From positions 7,046,085 through 7,110,084 of the forward strand of contig JAQFVV010012396.1 in the NCBI GenBank assembly GCA_028023455.1: a stretch of 64,000 bases of DNA, written 5' to 3'. Positions within the stretch are counted from its first letter, which is position 1, and each line of letters begins with the position of its first letter. The position numbers were made by a program, and so were the translations under genes. The stretch is from Epiperipatus broadwayi. Its lineage: Eukaryota > Onychophora > Udeonychophora > Euonychophora > Peripatidae. Positions 1 through 12,098 of the stretch are shown here, one piece after another. The notes below the pieces were generated by a model. The model was not told the origin of the DNA and did no database searches. It worked only from the letters and a program-made list of their open reading frames with translations.

Positions 1-380
1 TAGACTTTGTAGTGTACAGTTAATAAAAACATTTGTTATAAAATGTTTTATATATAATCTATTTTTGTTTTATCCTCTTTCTAAGAATAGGTGGAAATTA
101 CTAGCTATTCTTAGCTAGATAACAGAATTGAACAACCAGTAGTGAATGGTTAATGGTATTGGCCATGAAATAGCTATTTAATAGAAAAAGCATTCAAGTT
201 TACTTGGCCTAGATTCAAACGCAAGTCACAGAAATGGCAATCATTTATACTGTCAATGCAGCATGAGGCATTATTATAAATTAGAGGGTAAAAGTTCCCA
301 GATTATTATGATTCATCAGATACATAGCAATATATTGAAGATGGACAGTTGAAATCTTAAACTAGATTCCAAAAAATTGT

Positions 381-509
381 AAGAGACTTAGAAAGAGATC
401 ACATGTAAGATGGTTGGATGAAGTAAGAAAGTATGCAGAGATGATGTGGAGAAGAGAGGTTAGAGATTGGAGATGGATTGAACTTGGAGAGACCTTCATC
501 CTTCAATAG
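381..509 (+). pseudogene. LINE reverse transcriptase C-terminal tail (relic)
   Basis: An open stretch of 42 codons followed by a stop reads like the extreme C-terminus of RTE/BovB-type LINE proteins. It begins with basic residues, then R-W-L-D-E-V-R-K, an A-E-M-M segment and a W-R-W motif shortly before the stop. In that family this end normally reads as a basic Gly-Arg-Pro region, then R-W-x-D, then W-R near the terminus. Codons just upstream are out of frame, so this is a 5'-truncated relic. The family call rests on recalled pattern similarity, not an alignment. Confidence 0.5.
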
Positions 510-545
510 AAAGATAATGATTGGAAATGGTAATGATGATACGCA

Positions 546-1692
546 TTAAATGTTCATAATTGTTTTGAATAGTTTGATATATATGGTTATACGTCTCCAT
601 AAATATAACATAATAATAAATATTTATATTCATTGTGCACTATTATTTTTTAAGGAAACTTTTTTAAAAGCAATAAATATATTTCAGATTAAAAGTAATG
701 CAGTTAATAAACTATTGTTTTACGAAAAAAATCAGATAAAATTATGAGACTTCAAATTTTTATGTCCACCAAAATTGATTCTTTTAACGTAAGTTACAAT
801 TTACTTAATATTTAATTATATATTCAATCTTGAAACCATACAAACACAAACTAAAATATAATAGTTTTATTGCATCTCGGACTCCCATCCATACTTTTAT
901 TTACCACCAGCTCGAAAAAATATTAAATTAAAAATCTTCCCAACCGCATCTTCAAGTCAGCCATTTATACATCTTATGCACCATGTTATTCATATAAATT
1001 GCTCTTTATTATTTTATTTTCTTGCGTTAATAATCTTTTTCATCACTGTTTTATTCTACTTTTTATTTTTGTTCTTGTCCAATGTACACATTGTTTAAAG
1101 AAAACTATGATAGGTGTGTGTGTGTGTATGCTGAACATATATATTATGTAAGATTCACCATTATCTGTGATTTAGAGTTTTCCTGAGAAAACTCCGAATC
1201 AAATGGCAATGGATATGGAAATGGAAACTTGTGTAATTAATGTGAACTTCACACTTATGTTTCATCTATCTTAATTTGTTCAACTGCTTTACTTAATTTA
1301 TGATTTCTATTCCTCTCCCTCCCTTTTTTAAAAACATCAACAAATTATTGAAAAAAGATAAAGAAAAAAGACTAATTGATAAATAAACTGACAAAATAAA
1401 TAAAGTTGGAAAAAGGGCATGCTGACTATTCAATAAATTTATTATTATTATTTATTAAAATATTTGCTGGATTTTCTGTAGAGTTTAACTTGATATTTTT
1501 TTTTGGAATATATAGATACATTAGTGAAAAGTCAGTGATGTTAAAAGTTGTTTAATGCAATGGTACCTGTGTTTATTTTAGCAATCTTTATATGCTAATT
1601 TTAGATTGAGATTTTAGAAAAAACAACAGTTTTTATAACAGTTATATAAACAATTATATAGTATTATTATATCAGTATTATTAAAAATCCAA
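546..1692. other. AT-rich stretch without a recognised gene
   Basis: No coding similarity is visible. A short (GT)n microsatellite lies at about 1114-1127. The only longer open frame (550-747, plus strand) is made of AT-rich, low-complexity codons and I regard it as chance. Confidence 0.6.
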
Positions 1693-1850
1693 ATATTTCT
1701 TCTTGGAGACTTTGATGCTCACTTTAGCATGAGCTGTAAATTATGTCTCAAAATTATTGGAAATAATGACATTGATCTATGAATTTGTGTGGTCTACATT
1801 TATGAAATATTTGCACTAAACACAGCTTGATTATCATGGAAATTTTTGTT
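1693..1850 (+). pseudogene. LINE apurinic-like endonuclease fragment (CR1/Jockey-like)
   Basis: The frame starting at 1693 reads I-F-L-L-G-D-F-D-A-H, followed after a gap by K-I-I-G-N-N. This matches the conserved L-L-G-D-F-N-A-R ... V-I-G-x-H-G block of APE-type endonuclease domains in non-LTR retrotransposons, where the Asp and Asn of G-D-F-N are active-site residues. Asn is Asp here. A stop follows at 1780; the same frame then resumes with residues resembling the family's 'L-x-I-T-N-T' block. The rest of the element is too eroded to trace. It may belong to the same family as the RT relic at 32.8-33.4 kb. Confidence 0.5.
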
Positions 1851-4335
1851 TAGTCAGAAGTATTAATATAAAGAAACTTGACTGCATCAATGCTTTTAAT
1901 AATATTATCACATTGGTTATAATATGGTTATAAGTTAAAATGTAAGCATTTAGAGTACCAGATTGTTTGGAAGATCATAGAATAGTATATTCCAAAATTA
2001 AATATATATATATATAGGTCGAAATTTTGCTGTTTGCTTTTTAGAAATGACTGATTATTATGCCAAATCCAATAGGTGTTAAACACCAAAGTTGACAATT
2101 TGGTTTCTAAAGTTTAGATACATTAGTATTTTTGTACTAAGAATTATTTTCTCTCAAAATTGAGCTCTCTAAAAATAAAAATCCTGACTTATTATCTCAC
2201 AATGATTGTATTATTATTGACTTTATTAAATAAAAACTTCAATTATAGTAGGCTATGAATATGGAGACTTATGTTCTCTGAAAGCGCTTAGCCATATAAC
2301 TCTTTAATAATATTTTAGACAAGCTTCACTTTTTTGCGTAAAGCGCAATTTAAATTACTTACTACTCAAAGGTGAAGTAGAAAACTAGTATTTTATTTAA
2401 ATAAAAACATGTGAAACAAAGATTCAACAATTGGCAAAAAGTTTTTGGATGATTGATGAATTAAAACATCAAAGAAAAATAGTTTATCAATTGCCGTCAT
2501 TTTAGATAGTTTTGAAGGATTGAAAAATGATATAGTATGATCATAATCTTGTTAATTCAGTAGATATCACTTTCTATATGGTAGTGATATTTTGAACTGA
2601 TGAAATGAGTATTTGATCACCATAACTTATATAGATTTGGGTATAAGATAACTAGCTTGTTTGAAGTTAAAACAATTCTTTTCAAATTTGAAAGTAGAAA
2701 GACTTCAGATCATGGTAGAATGTATAAACTTGATTTTAGTGCAAGGCATTGAAAAAAAATTCATTTAAGGATATTAGATAATATTAAAATACAATAGCAA
2801 GATCAAATACCATAGCTGAAAAACAATCAATATCATTTTTCAATTTTCTAAATATAATTAAGCAGGTTTGAGGATGGGGAAATATTGTTGCACTATATCA
2901 TTTAGTGTCTATTGATTCCTCAAACTTACAATAGATGGCTCCAAACTAGGATAAAGAGAATTGCTTTTCAAAGCTGATAAATAAGCAAATGCAAAGGCAG
3001 TATTATATTTTAAGGCCATATTTGCATCAAATTAGACTTACAGAGTGAGGATAACAGATTACTTAAAAAAATATTTATGTCGAATTTGAATTTTGTGGGC
3101 AAGGCATGATTTCATACTGAAGGCTTCATTGGGAAAATATTGCTGAGGATAAAATATTGTGAAGAGGTACAGTTTGGAAAGTGTTGAAGTCTGTCATATT
3201 ATAAAATTTACAGCTGAAGTTAAAAGTTAGCATAATATAATATCAAATAAATTCAACAGTCATCAGCATATGATGTATAATAACATATATGTGGTTCACA
3301 GAATAGTTTGTTTAAGGTTCACAAAACTATTTTTACTTATTAATTTTTTTCTTCATTTCTTTCTCTTGTTATGGAGTTATAATGTTTTTCTGAGTGATAT
3401 CTAATAAAATGAGCATTATTTAAACAAAATGGAGGTAATTAAGTGAAATAGTATTTAATAAAATGAACATTTAAATAAAGTGGAGGTATTAAGATTTATA
3501 TAGCATTGTTTAAAGAAAAGATATGTGAATGTATAGAAAGATTCATATGATAAATCATCTTTTAAAGCATAGTATCTTACTTTATCAGGCATTATACAAT
3601 AATGAGTGCTAGTAGAAGTTGAAAAATATATCCTTATTGATATTATATTTTTGAAAAATCTTGAATAAAAACAACAATACAATAGATAGTGAAAGTCCAA
3701 ATGCTGGAAAGAGCATAGAATTATAACCCCTGTAAAGATATACATCTTAGCACTGCTTTCTACCAGGCTGGTCATATCTTTCTGGCATAGTGGATTTTCA
3801 CTATTTACTGAATCATAAATGAATAATGTAATAAATAAAAGATAGATTGAATTAAAAATAACAATATTTTTTTTTGTTACAGACAGTGTTAAAAATAAGT
3901 GAAAACTATCTTAGGATTCAAATTCAGAGTGAAACAATGGTTTTTTAACTCATACCAATCTACCTCTCATTTTAGCTGGATAGTAGCTATGCTTAATTCT
4001 ATAGTAAATTTTAGGACAATGTTGACATCAAATAATTTGGTGCATTGACCATAAAGTAAAACATAATTGAAATAAATGCTATCCTCCCTCCCATCTCCAC
4101 TAATGAGGGAATACTATATGTCTACAAAAATTAAACTCCCAGTGAGCTCTGTTTTTTCCCCCCATTAGTGTTTAGTTTTAAATTAACTTTATTAGGTTTA
4201 CTATATACATTAGAGATTATTTACAAATCTTATTGAAATCAAAGAGATTTTAAGTAGTAAAATAGATAGATATTCATATAATTAAGCAATAAGCAATATA
4301 TATCTAAGGCATATTAATTAACATATTCAATAGTC
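1851..4335. other. AT-rich stretch without a recognised gene
   Basis: I see no gene. Downstream parts of the 1.7-kb LINE relic may continue for several hundred bases but cannot be followed through stops and frameshifts. The minus-strand open frame at 3455-3775 has no motif I recognise and is AT-driven. Confidence 0.5.
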
Positions 4336-4337
4336 AA

Positions 4338-4418
4338 GTCACTGCGTTATGGCTACTGAGATCAGATTCTATATAGCTGCAAAGATATCAGCTAGTGCAT
4401 GGGTTTGAATTCTGGGAT
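4338..4418 (+). repeat. possible tRNA-derived SINE relic
   Basis: A T-arm-like segment, GGGTTTGAATTCTGGG, fits a Pol III box B (GGTTCGAATCC) with few changes. About 60 bases upstream is a weak box A-like segment (TATGGCTACTGAGA). This spacing suits a tRNA-derived SINE head. No tail or target duplication is visible, so it remains tentative. Confidence 0.3.
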
Positions 4419-4738
4419 TAATATTTGATTTTTTTTAGAAAGAGTGATTGTGAGATGTGAAATTAAAGCTTAGATGATATCTTATGAACCAAAGCATGAA
4501 AAGAATTTAATAATTTTTATATTGTGAAAAAAAACTTATGAGGTTGTTGATTGTTAATGAGTTTGAATGAGTAATGTTAGTGATAATAGTATGACAAGGA
4601 AGAAGTGAGGAACAATCCATAAAAAAGTGTTTCAATGTTTTTTCATTTCTATGATAGAGGGCACAGAGTGTATCTATATTTTTGAAATGTTGCTTCTAGG
4701 AGAGAAAATAATTAGTAGGAAGGGCTTTGACATTTATT

Positions 4739-5690
4739 TTAATTAAGAAGTAGATATTTGGATTCCAGATGCCAATATCTGAACTTTTTTATAATGTATT
4801 TGTTATTACATAATAAGAAAGATAATAACCAATTATTTTCAAATTTCATATATTTGCCAACAGTTAATTTATTTAGAAACAGATTGTGTGAGAGAGTGGT
4901 GTGTTTTCTTATGAGAATTATTAAGGTTTTGATAAAATTATTGTTAATGGATGGTGGTGTGTCAGGGCTAACAGAAATCACACTATTAACACTTGGGAAG
5001 AAACTAATTAATTTAGTAATTTCATTAATGGCTCTCTGGAGATAAAAGGTAGAAATGTGATGTAATGAGAGACTGTAGAATTTAATATGTTTTTGCATAC
5101 TTCTTATGCTTTACTGCCTTTTATTCCAGATTAGTTTGATGAAAAGGGGGGGTGTATTTTTTTTTGAATGAAGAAGTAAATTTAATAATGGTAAGAAATA
5201 ATTAATTCTAGAAAATATTAAAATGTTGGCTAGTGATGCCTTTGCATATATTGAAAGGTATGCTTTGGATAATGCATTGATGGTTCTTGCTACCAAAACA
5301 ATAAACTGATTTGGAATAGCAGTTTTCATTGTATTGTACAATATGTGCATTGGGAAATAAAAATTTATGAGGAGTAAATGAAAAATTGGAAGGAATGGTC
5401 TTGCCTGTAAAAATATTCGAAGTAAAAGATTTGTTTTTTATTAAAGTCAATGAAAAATTGTTAGTATAGTTATTACAAGTAAGAGAAGGAGATTTTTTTA
5501 AGGGGAGAAAAACAATCAAATCATCCATATAGGAGATAGGATTAAAGGTTTGGTTAATTATAGTAATGTTTCTGGAATTTTGTTTCCTATTTCCAGAAGG
5601 GGTTGATATAAGTTGTGAAGAGAAGAGAGCTAAGAAGGGAGCTTTGAAGAATAGAATTGATGTATTTTTCCATTTAGTGTGATGCAAAGT
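4739..5690 (-). pseudogene. L1/Tx1-like LINE reverse transcriptase fragment
   Basis: On the minus strand the frame 5687-5208 contains I-S-Y-M-D-D-L-I-V-F at residues 51-60 (bases about 5537-5508). This is the Y-x-D-D catalytic motif of RT motif C, followed by an F-S and a G-K at the spacing seen in LINE RTs. The overlapping frame 5350-5111 then gives L-S-I-x-A-K-A-S-L-A-N-I-L-I-F-S-R, ending L-I-W-N-K. That resembles the post-RT thumb segment of L1/Tx1 elements (L-S-L-x-G-K ... N ... L-S-K ... F-x-W). The two pieces lie in different frames, so at least one frameshift separates them. The last piece (5098-4739) continues in a third frame without recognised motifs. No 5' domains are visible. RT identity is fairly sure; the clade is inferred. 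Confidence 0.5.
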
Positions 5691-7866
5691 TCTTTATTTA
5701 TAAATAGATTTGCCAATATGTGTATGGTATTGGTATATTATATTCTTGAATTAGTTGGAGTAGATTATTGTTAACTTGTGTTTATCAAAAAATTTCAATC
5801 TATTAAGTTACTAAGGATGAAGTAGGGAAGGTGTTCAATACATTACAGAATAGTTCTAAACTTAAGATAGAATAAATTATGTTAAATGCATAATAAGTGA
5901 TTGAATAATACCAAGATAGTGTTCAAGTGTTCATCATCTGGTTATAGCAGTCTATTTCCTAATTACACTAACTTATCTTTATTAGTTAACTTTATATATA
6001 TGCATTCATATATATATAAAAGTGAATAAATTGAAAGAATTTGCATGACTAACACATATTATATAAACAAACCTATGTACATAAAGATTTTCATATATAT
6101 TTGTGTATAAATAAGCGCCTACAGGAATATGATAGCTGACCATTGGTGAAGACTATCGTATTTCAAATGTAATTTTTATTTTTGCAATTAGCACATCGCA
6201 TACAACTGATCGGGATCTTTACTCTCTAGCTTATAATAACTAGATATTATTATATATAAGCCCTATTAGATTGCCTTCTGTTTGGGTTACATAAAAAAAT
6301 AAATGAGCTTGTTTAATAAGTTGGAAATTTCAGATTTATCTGACCAAAGTCAAGCCCAGATCGTAGGTATGAAGGCGATTGTCCTATCACTAAGTCATGA
6401 TGCCATTATAATATATGTGCGGGTAAACTTGAAAAAAAAAGCTTTGATATTAAAGAGTGTGTTTTATTATAAATTATGTACCACGAGTTAGTTTTAAATT
6501 TACAAGTTATCTAAAATTTGTTAGATTTTTTTTTTTTAATGGTAGTGTTGAAAAAACTCAGTATGACTCTATTTCCCACTAGACTAATTTACTTAAATAT
6601 TAAGGTGGTTGCAAGGGAGGGTCAGATTAAATTATATTTTTCTTTCTGCATATCCAATTTTTCAAACTGAGACTTTCTACTCCTTTATTTTCTTTAGGCT
6701 TTTATGGTAAAGAATAATGGGGGGTAGTCCATATGGGGGTAAAATAACATGTCTAATGCTGAACTTTGACTAAGATTAAAAAGTGTTAATTTGTAAATAA
6801 CACCAGGTTCTAGACTATCTTTCAATTGAGGATGGTTGCCATTTGCAGGTCAGATGGTCTCAATGTGGTAATATTTCTGTAGGCTATTATTTTTTATGTA
6901 TATTTAACTTTAACTATATTGTATAAGTTAAACTTATAGGATGTGATACATTGAAAATAAATACTGTGCACGTATTTTTTTTAGAAATGTTTTAAAATAG
7001 AATTCCATCTAAGAAAAATTAGCATAATTTAAATTAAAATATATTTTAACTTAGCTCTTAATGAATCATTAAAAAAAAAAATTAAAAAATAGTAACAAAA
7101 ATTAAATTTCTAAAACAAAAAGAAGTTTCTTATTAACTGAAAGAAGACCCATTGATCTCTCTTTAAGATTTTAAAGTTGTCTGTTATCACTATCTTTTTA
7201 TTTATATCGTAATCAAATATGAATGGAATGATTACCACTAATACATTTTCTGCCAACAAGGTGAGTTCACTAGCTTTTAGATCAAGAAAACATCATGGTC
7301 TTTCTACTCAGATGTCTGACAGTACATAAGATGGATTTTTTATTAAAGCAGATTGTATTTATGAATATGTACATACCTTCATGAAAGACAAAAAAATAAA
7401 TCATGTTCTAATATTCCAGAGACTGTAAAGTTGTTAATCAAAACAATGATTGGTGGCAAAAGATGCTAAGAATTGCCAAGTTATGGATCTAGATTATTTT
7501 TCAGTGGTGTACTTTTATTAATCTAACTTTAGATGTGAATCATTTTAAATGAATGAAGAATACATGAATTGGAAGAACTCTCTAATTGAAACGTTATCAA
7601 TCTCTGTATTATTATAAGAAAAGATAAAATGCCAATTGATTTGAAAAGTGGACATTTGCTTTTAATAGAAGCACAAGTAGATTGGATTTATTGTAAATAA
7701 AAAATGGAAGAATAACATTGTGAGATGTGATAGTCTAATAGTTTCATTGCTAATAAAGCTTTCCAATTACTCATCTAGGAAGAACAATGAAGAAAGCATT
7801 ATGCTATGTGATGAGGGTTTAAAGATTTTTTTGTTGGTTTGTTTAAGAAAAAAATTCAAAATTTTG
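5691..7866. other. AT-rich stretch without a recognised gene
   Basis: Nothing interpretable as a gene or complete repeat. Short open frames at 6303-6491 and 7720-7917 show no family motif. Confidence 0.5.
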
Positions 7867-7867
7867 C

Positions 7868-7936
7868 CTAGCCAGGATTTGAACACATGTTATGGACATG
7901 ATAAGAATATGTATTAATCATTGTGTTATGAGGCAA
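7868..7936 (-). repeat. possible tRNA-derived SINE relic
   Basis: Read on the minus strand, this holds a box B-like GTGTTCAAATCCTGG and, upstream, AACACAATGATTAATAC in the position of a D-arm. The layout is that of a degenerate tRNA head. I see no intact clover-leaf and no tail, so this is a relic rather than a tRNA gene. Confidence 0.35.
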
Positions 7937-7939
7937 CAA

Positions 7940-10080
7940 TTAATATCACAATATATAGTTTTCTAAGTATTATGATCACACAGATTTATTTGAGGATAAA
8001 ATATACAATCATTAAGTATGTCTATTCATTCTATATTTAGGCTGTCGCTTAGAAACTTCTTCAATTCATAAATCACCAGCTATTTTAAAATTTTCTAAAC
8101 AATATTTACTTTATTATCTAACAGTTTTATCTAATAAAGATCTGTAAAAGTTTAGAAATAGTTGTTGATTTAAGAATTGATTTAGATTAATATAATGTGA
8201 CAATTTGAATTAAATATATATTTTTTATTTTCCATTCTTTTAATTTTACTATTAAGCTAGTTTTAATATAATCTCTATTAAATTATACTTCAAACAATAT
8301 ATATATATTAGATTTTTTCATCTATTAGATCAATTTGACTTTTATGATTCACTCCAAACAATTTTATATCATCATCAATTTCTAACGAATATATAACTTT
8401 CATCAAATGCATTATTTTTTGCTAGAAGTTTGGCAATTGTGAATGTAAAATATACAATACTTAATATGTAGTTAAATTGTCAGTTGAAGAATTAATCTTA
8501 ATATTTTTTAAAATTGTATTCCTATAGACATTTTAAATTGGGTTCAGTTGGCAGTCTGGTAAACAAATGGCTCTTTAATAAATATATTTATAGTGTAATT
8601 TTCATTACATCACTCACACAAAGTAGGGACTGGTTTCTATCCACTTTTATCATTTTTTGGAGAGATGAAATTATAAATATATGAGCAAAGATGTAAAAGA
8701 GATGTATGATCTCCAGAATGCACTTTTTGTGCTGAATCAGCATCCCTCAGTTAACCCAGCTTTTTGCTTTCAATATTTATGCATAACAGATATGCACAAT
8801 AAATAAATATATCTCATTGGTTATAAAATGATTATCACATTCAGTAATATTCGACAGAATATGTAATATCACATGATCACCATTTCTTATGTTTGCTCAA
8901 GCTGTTAAAATAGGCAAAACATATAAAACCTATTTGTCCTGTATACATGAGAATTAATTGTATAATATTAACAGAATGTAGATGTGATAATTTATTGACT
9001 TAGTCACAACTCAGATACTTCTTGCAAAATATATTACAAATCTGAAGTAATAAAAAGATTTAAAATAAAGATGATGATAAAAAGTAAATATAAAAGTAGA
9101 ATCAAGAAATATTATCCCCCATCAAAATTTTTATTATTATAAATTATAGTAAAAATATTCATTAGGAATTATTAGATGAAATACTAATTATGATTTTAAA
9201 AAACAATATTGTACATGTAGGACACTTGCTGAAATAATTTATAATTATAAGATTTAAATGTTCATTTTTTGAGAAGATTAGTAATCTATTTGTTGGAGGT
9301 AAGCATTTATTCTAACTCCAGATTCTTCTTTTTGGGTTATCTGTGCATTGTTGTTTTGGGGTGAAAGGCATGCCACTCATTAAAGTTTTTCTTTAAATAT
9401 AGTTTCAGTGTTCAGAAAATTGGCTTTGTCTATTTGAATGGGAAGTTATTCAATCTCACATAGCTTACCTTTTCTTGGATTGAGATTGTTTTTCTACATA
9501 TATTGGACTAAAGAGTTGTTTCTCTACATATACTTGAACTAATTCACAATAATGTTAAAAGACTTATCCATGATGTGTATAATTACCATAGTCAGCATTT
9601 CCAAGATGAAAAAAATATATCATTTCTAGAACGTCACCTAAACCAAGATTTAAATTTCCCATTTAAATTAATATGGTGGAAGAAGAGCATTATCATTTGT
9701 TAGCAAAAAAATCAATCATTTAACATCCTTTGTGCAGTCGGTATAAAGCTGGAAGAAATTCTTCCTTTGAGTTTTTTCTTCTTTTTCTTTTTTTGCATGG
9801 CAGATCCATAATGATCATATGGTCTTGTCTTGTACTCTTTCAATGGATTATATTGGCACAAAAATGCCAATGCACTTGCTTCATTTAATATCACATAAAA
9901 AATTTTTGGTGAATATTTTTGCTCGGCAATATTAATTAATAAATCTAAGGCTATAAAACTACTAAGTAATAAAGTGAATATTATGACCATTAAGAAAATG
10001 CTTATGGAAATAATAGGAAAGTATTTACTATTGTCTCTACTTTTAGTAATGTAGTGTAATCTGGTGAAATAACTTGAAAC
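7940..10080. other. AT-rich stretch without a recognised gene
   Basis: No gene recognised. The 92-codon minus-strand frame at 9990-9712 includes a run of lysines from an A-rich tract and has no motif I know. A short imperfect tandem repeat with a 'tctacatata' core lies at about 9490-9535. Confidence 0.5.
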
Positions 10081-10216
10081 TTATTATAGGATGTTAGATG
10101 TGATATGTTGGACTATTTCCATCATCTATGAGTGAATATTGAATGTATAGAAAATTTTAAATTTTATTTAAACTTTCCAAATACAAACAATTTGTTAGTA
10201 ATAACACACAAATAGA

Positions 10217-10282
10217 CGACACAGGTTAGTAATTACACAACATTTCGAGTAGTATTATTCTCCACTCTTCTTCAGGTGTTGC
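10217..10282 (-). ncRNA. hammerhead ribozyme-like motif, left Penelope repeat (probably degenerate)
   Basis: Minus-strand order: CAACAC (stem I, 5' side), CTGAAGA (10275-10269), an extra A, GAGTGG, a nine-base loop, CTACTC, GAAA (10246-10243), then GTT...AAC (stem III) and GTGTCG (stem I, 3' side; 10222-10217). Stem II is a 6-bp helix with one G-U pair. Stem I pairs 5 of 6. Against a working ribozyme: an extra A follows the CUGANGA core, and the base at the cleavage position appears to be G, whereas A, C or U is needed. Penelope-like elements are known to carry hammerheads, so the location fits. Confidence 0.4.
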
Positions 10283-10317
10283 TGGCCTATATGCATGGTG
10301 ACAATATTCGCTTAGAA

Positions 10318-10400
10318 GTTGAACTTGCACCTTTAGATTCTTGAATATCGAATTTAAGGCAAACACTCTAACCAACTGAGCTATTCTGTCAAATCAACAT
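10318..10400 (-). repeat. tRNA-like segment in Penelope terminal repeat (left arm)
   Basis: On the minus strand TAGCTCAGTTGG (plus 10372-10383) is a good box A. GTGCAAGTTCAAC, about 50 bases further on, sits where box B should be but is eroded. The same segment recurs at 10840-10920 and 63764-63845 in the same position relative to the element end. It is therefore a component of this terminal repeat and not an independent tRNA gene. Confidence 0.55.
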
Positions 10401-10839
10401 ATAGTAGAAATTTGATATATTTACATATGAGAGTTGGTTCAAATCCTCCTGAATTCTTCAATATTTTTTTAATTATTATTATTATTGTTTAATATTTTTC
10501 CTAAGAGCAAGATTAATTAGAGGCTTCCATACATTGTGTATTGCCACACTGGGTTAACTTATAGGATTATTTACCATTGTCATATGAGCAGCTTCCTTGA
10601 ATTTTCTTCTGTGCATTTTTTTCTCTTTGTCCAATATCTTTGTATTTTCCCAATTAAACATATGGTTATTAATACATACATGATCTGCTATGGTAGACAC
10701 TTATCTTTTTGCTCTTAGGAAAAATATTGAACAATAATAATAATAAAACGAATCAGTCTTAAAAACAAATTGAAGGACTCAGGAGGATTTGAACCAACCT
10801 TCATATATAAATATATCAAATTTCTACTATATGTTGCCT

Positions 10840-10920
10840 TTGACAGAATAGTTCAATTGGTAGAGCGTTTGCCTTAAATTTGATATTCAAGAATCTAAAG
10901 GTGCGGTGCGAGTTCAACTT
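10840..10920 (+). repeat. tRNA-like segment in Penelope terminal repeat (right arm)
   Basis: Inverted copy of the segment at 10318-10400. TAGTTCAATTGG (10849-10860) is the box A equivalent and GCGAGTTCAAC (10908-10918) the box B equivalent. It differs from the left arm by scattered substitutions and a short internal insertion. Confidence 0.5.
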
Positions 10921-10951
10921 TTAAGCGAATATTGTCACTGTGAATATAGGC

Positions 10952-11016
10952 TAACACCTGGAAAAGAGTGGAGAATAATACTGTTCGAAACGTTGTGTAA
11001 TTACTAACGTGTGTTG
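10952..11016 (+). ncRNA. hammerhead ribozyme-like motif, right Penelope repeat (degenerate)
   Basis: TAACAC, then CTGGAAA (10958-10964) in place of CUGANGA, an eroded stem II, GAAAC (10987-10991), and stem III ACGTT/AACGT (10990-10994 with 11006-11010). GTGTTG (11011-11016) can pair fully with the upstream CAACAC-type strand. The core is mutated in this copy, so it should not cleave. Its stems I and III are better preserved than in the left arm. Confidence 0.35.
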
Positions 11017-11145
11017 TCTATTTGTGTGTTATTATTAACAAGTTGTTTGTATTTGGAAAGTTTAAATAAAGTTTAAAATTTTCTATACATTCAACATTCA
11101 CTCATAGATGATGAAAATAGTCCTAGATATCACATCTAATAATAT

Positions 11146-12090
11146 ACCATCATATACCATCATCACAAAACTTCAGACAAATTTTTATAGGATATTGCTT
11201 TTTCTTTACACATAAATGTATGATTTAACATAATCCAATTATGATTCTGTAACAATTAGCTACTAAATAATATTATAATGCATTTGCAATGGATTGATTA
11301 TATTTGATATTTAAAACTATATATAACCAATTTATTTGAATCATGCAGCTTCTCAGTATCTGATCATATCCTGTGTGGTATAATGCAGTGATACAGTTGT
11401 AGTGTATAAGTCCATGGATTTTATAGTACTCAAATGCTTTATGAAATCCTGTGCAATAAAATCATTTAATTATTATTTATTAATATCTAATCATGAAAGT
11501 GGCCTCTACTTTGCATAAGTCAGATTGTTGAAAGCTCTGACTGTACCTTTCATTATAAACAACAATAATTACTTTTAGTCACTAATAGCAACAATATTTG
11601 TAGATAAACAGATATATTTACAAAATAATAATGATGTTATTCTATAAATAATCACTTAAAATATTTTAACAAATTACTTTTCCGAATTTTGATTGTTTTT
11701 TTTTTAAAGACAAACGTTAATTAAAATATTTTTTTTTTGTGATTTTATGAATACTAAATTCTTTAATTGAATGGCAGTTGGATAGTTTGCCATCGATTTC
11801 CATCTTCTATTGTATCAACCAAAATCAATTTATTGTTTAATCTTTTAGGGAATACAGCAGTATGCAAATTATAGTTAAAATTTGATGAAATATAATAAAT
11901 ATTATAATATATAGCTGTGGTTATTTTAAATTTTAATTTCTTGATTATATTATTAATCATAATAATGTAATCATATATGTTCGGTAACTAATTTGTGAAA
12001 ACAAGTTTGTTGACCCAATACTTTTAAAAAAGAGTGATGTGATTGAATGCTTAGAAAATACTTGATTATAATCAGTGGTAACATTTTATT
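11146..12090. other. AT-rich stretch without a recognised gene
   Basis: No gene or repeat family recognised. The 65-codon minus-strand frame at 11960-11763 has no motif. Confidence 0.5.
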
Positions 12091-12098
12091 GCTTATAG

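Larger units (their letters stand above)
10085..11145 (-). mobile_element. Penelope-like element: GIY-YIG tail between inverted terminal repeats
   Basis: A long palindrome. The outer left arm (about 10085-10511) is repeated in inverted orientation at about 10711-11145. About 200 bp lie between them, and on the minus strand these match the region just 3' of the GIY-YIG core of the Penelope tail at 63.5-63.65 kb (shared words around 'gctgctcatatgacaatgg'). Inverted, partial terminal repeats (pLTRs) around an ORF end are typical of Penelope-like elements. Each arm carries, in the same order, a tRNA-like segment and a hammerhead-like segment, annotated separately. The reverse transcriptase is missing, so the copy is 5'-truncated. 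No clear target duplication was found. Confidence 0.7.

Noticed and set aside
3455-3775. 106-codon minus-strand open frame
   Set aside because: Composition is low complexity and I see no motif or neighbouring gene structure.
10085-11145. A CRISPR-like or bacterial inverted-repeat element
   Set aside because: The repeats are terminal repeats of a Penelope-like retroelement with GIY-YIG coding remnants; the context is eukaryotic.
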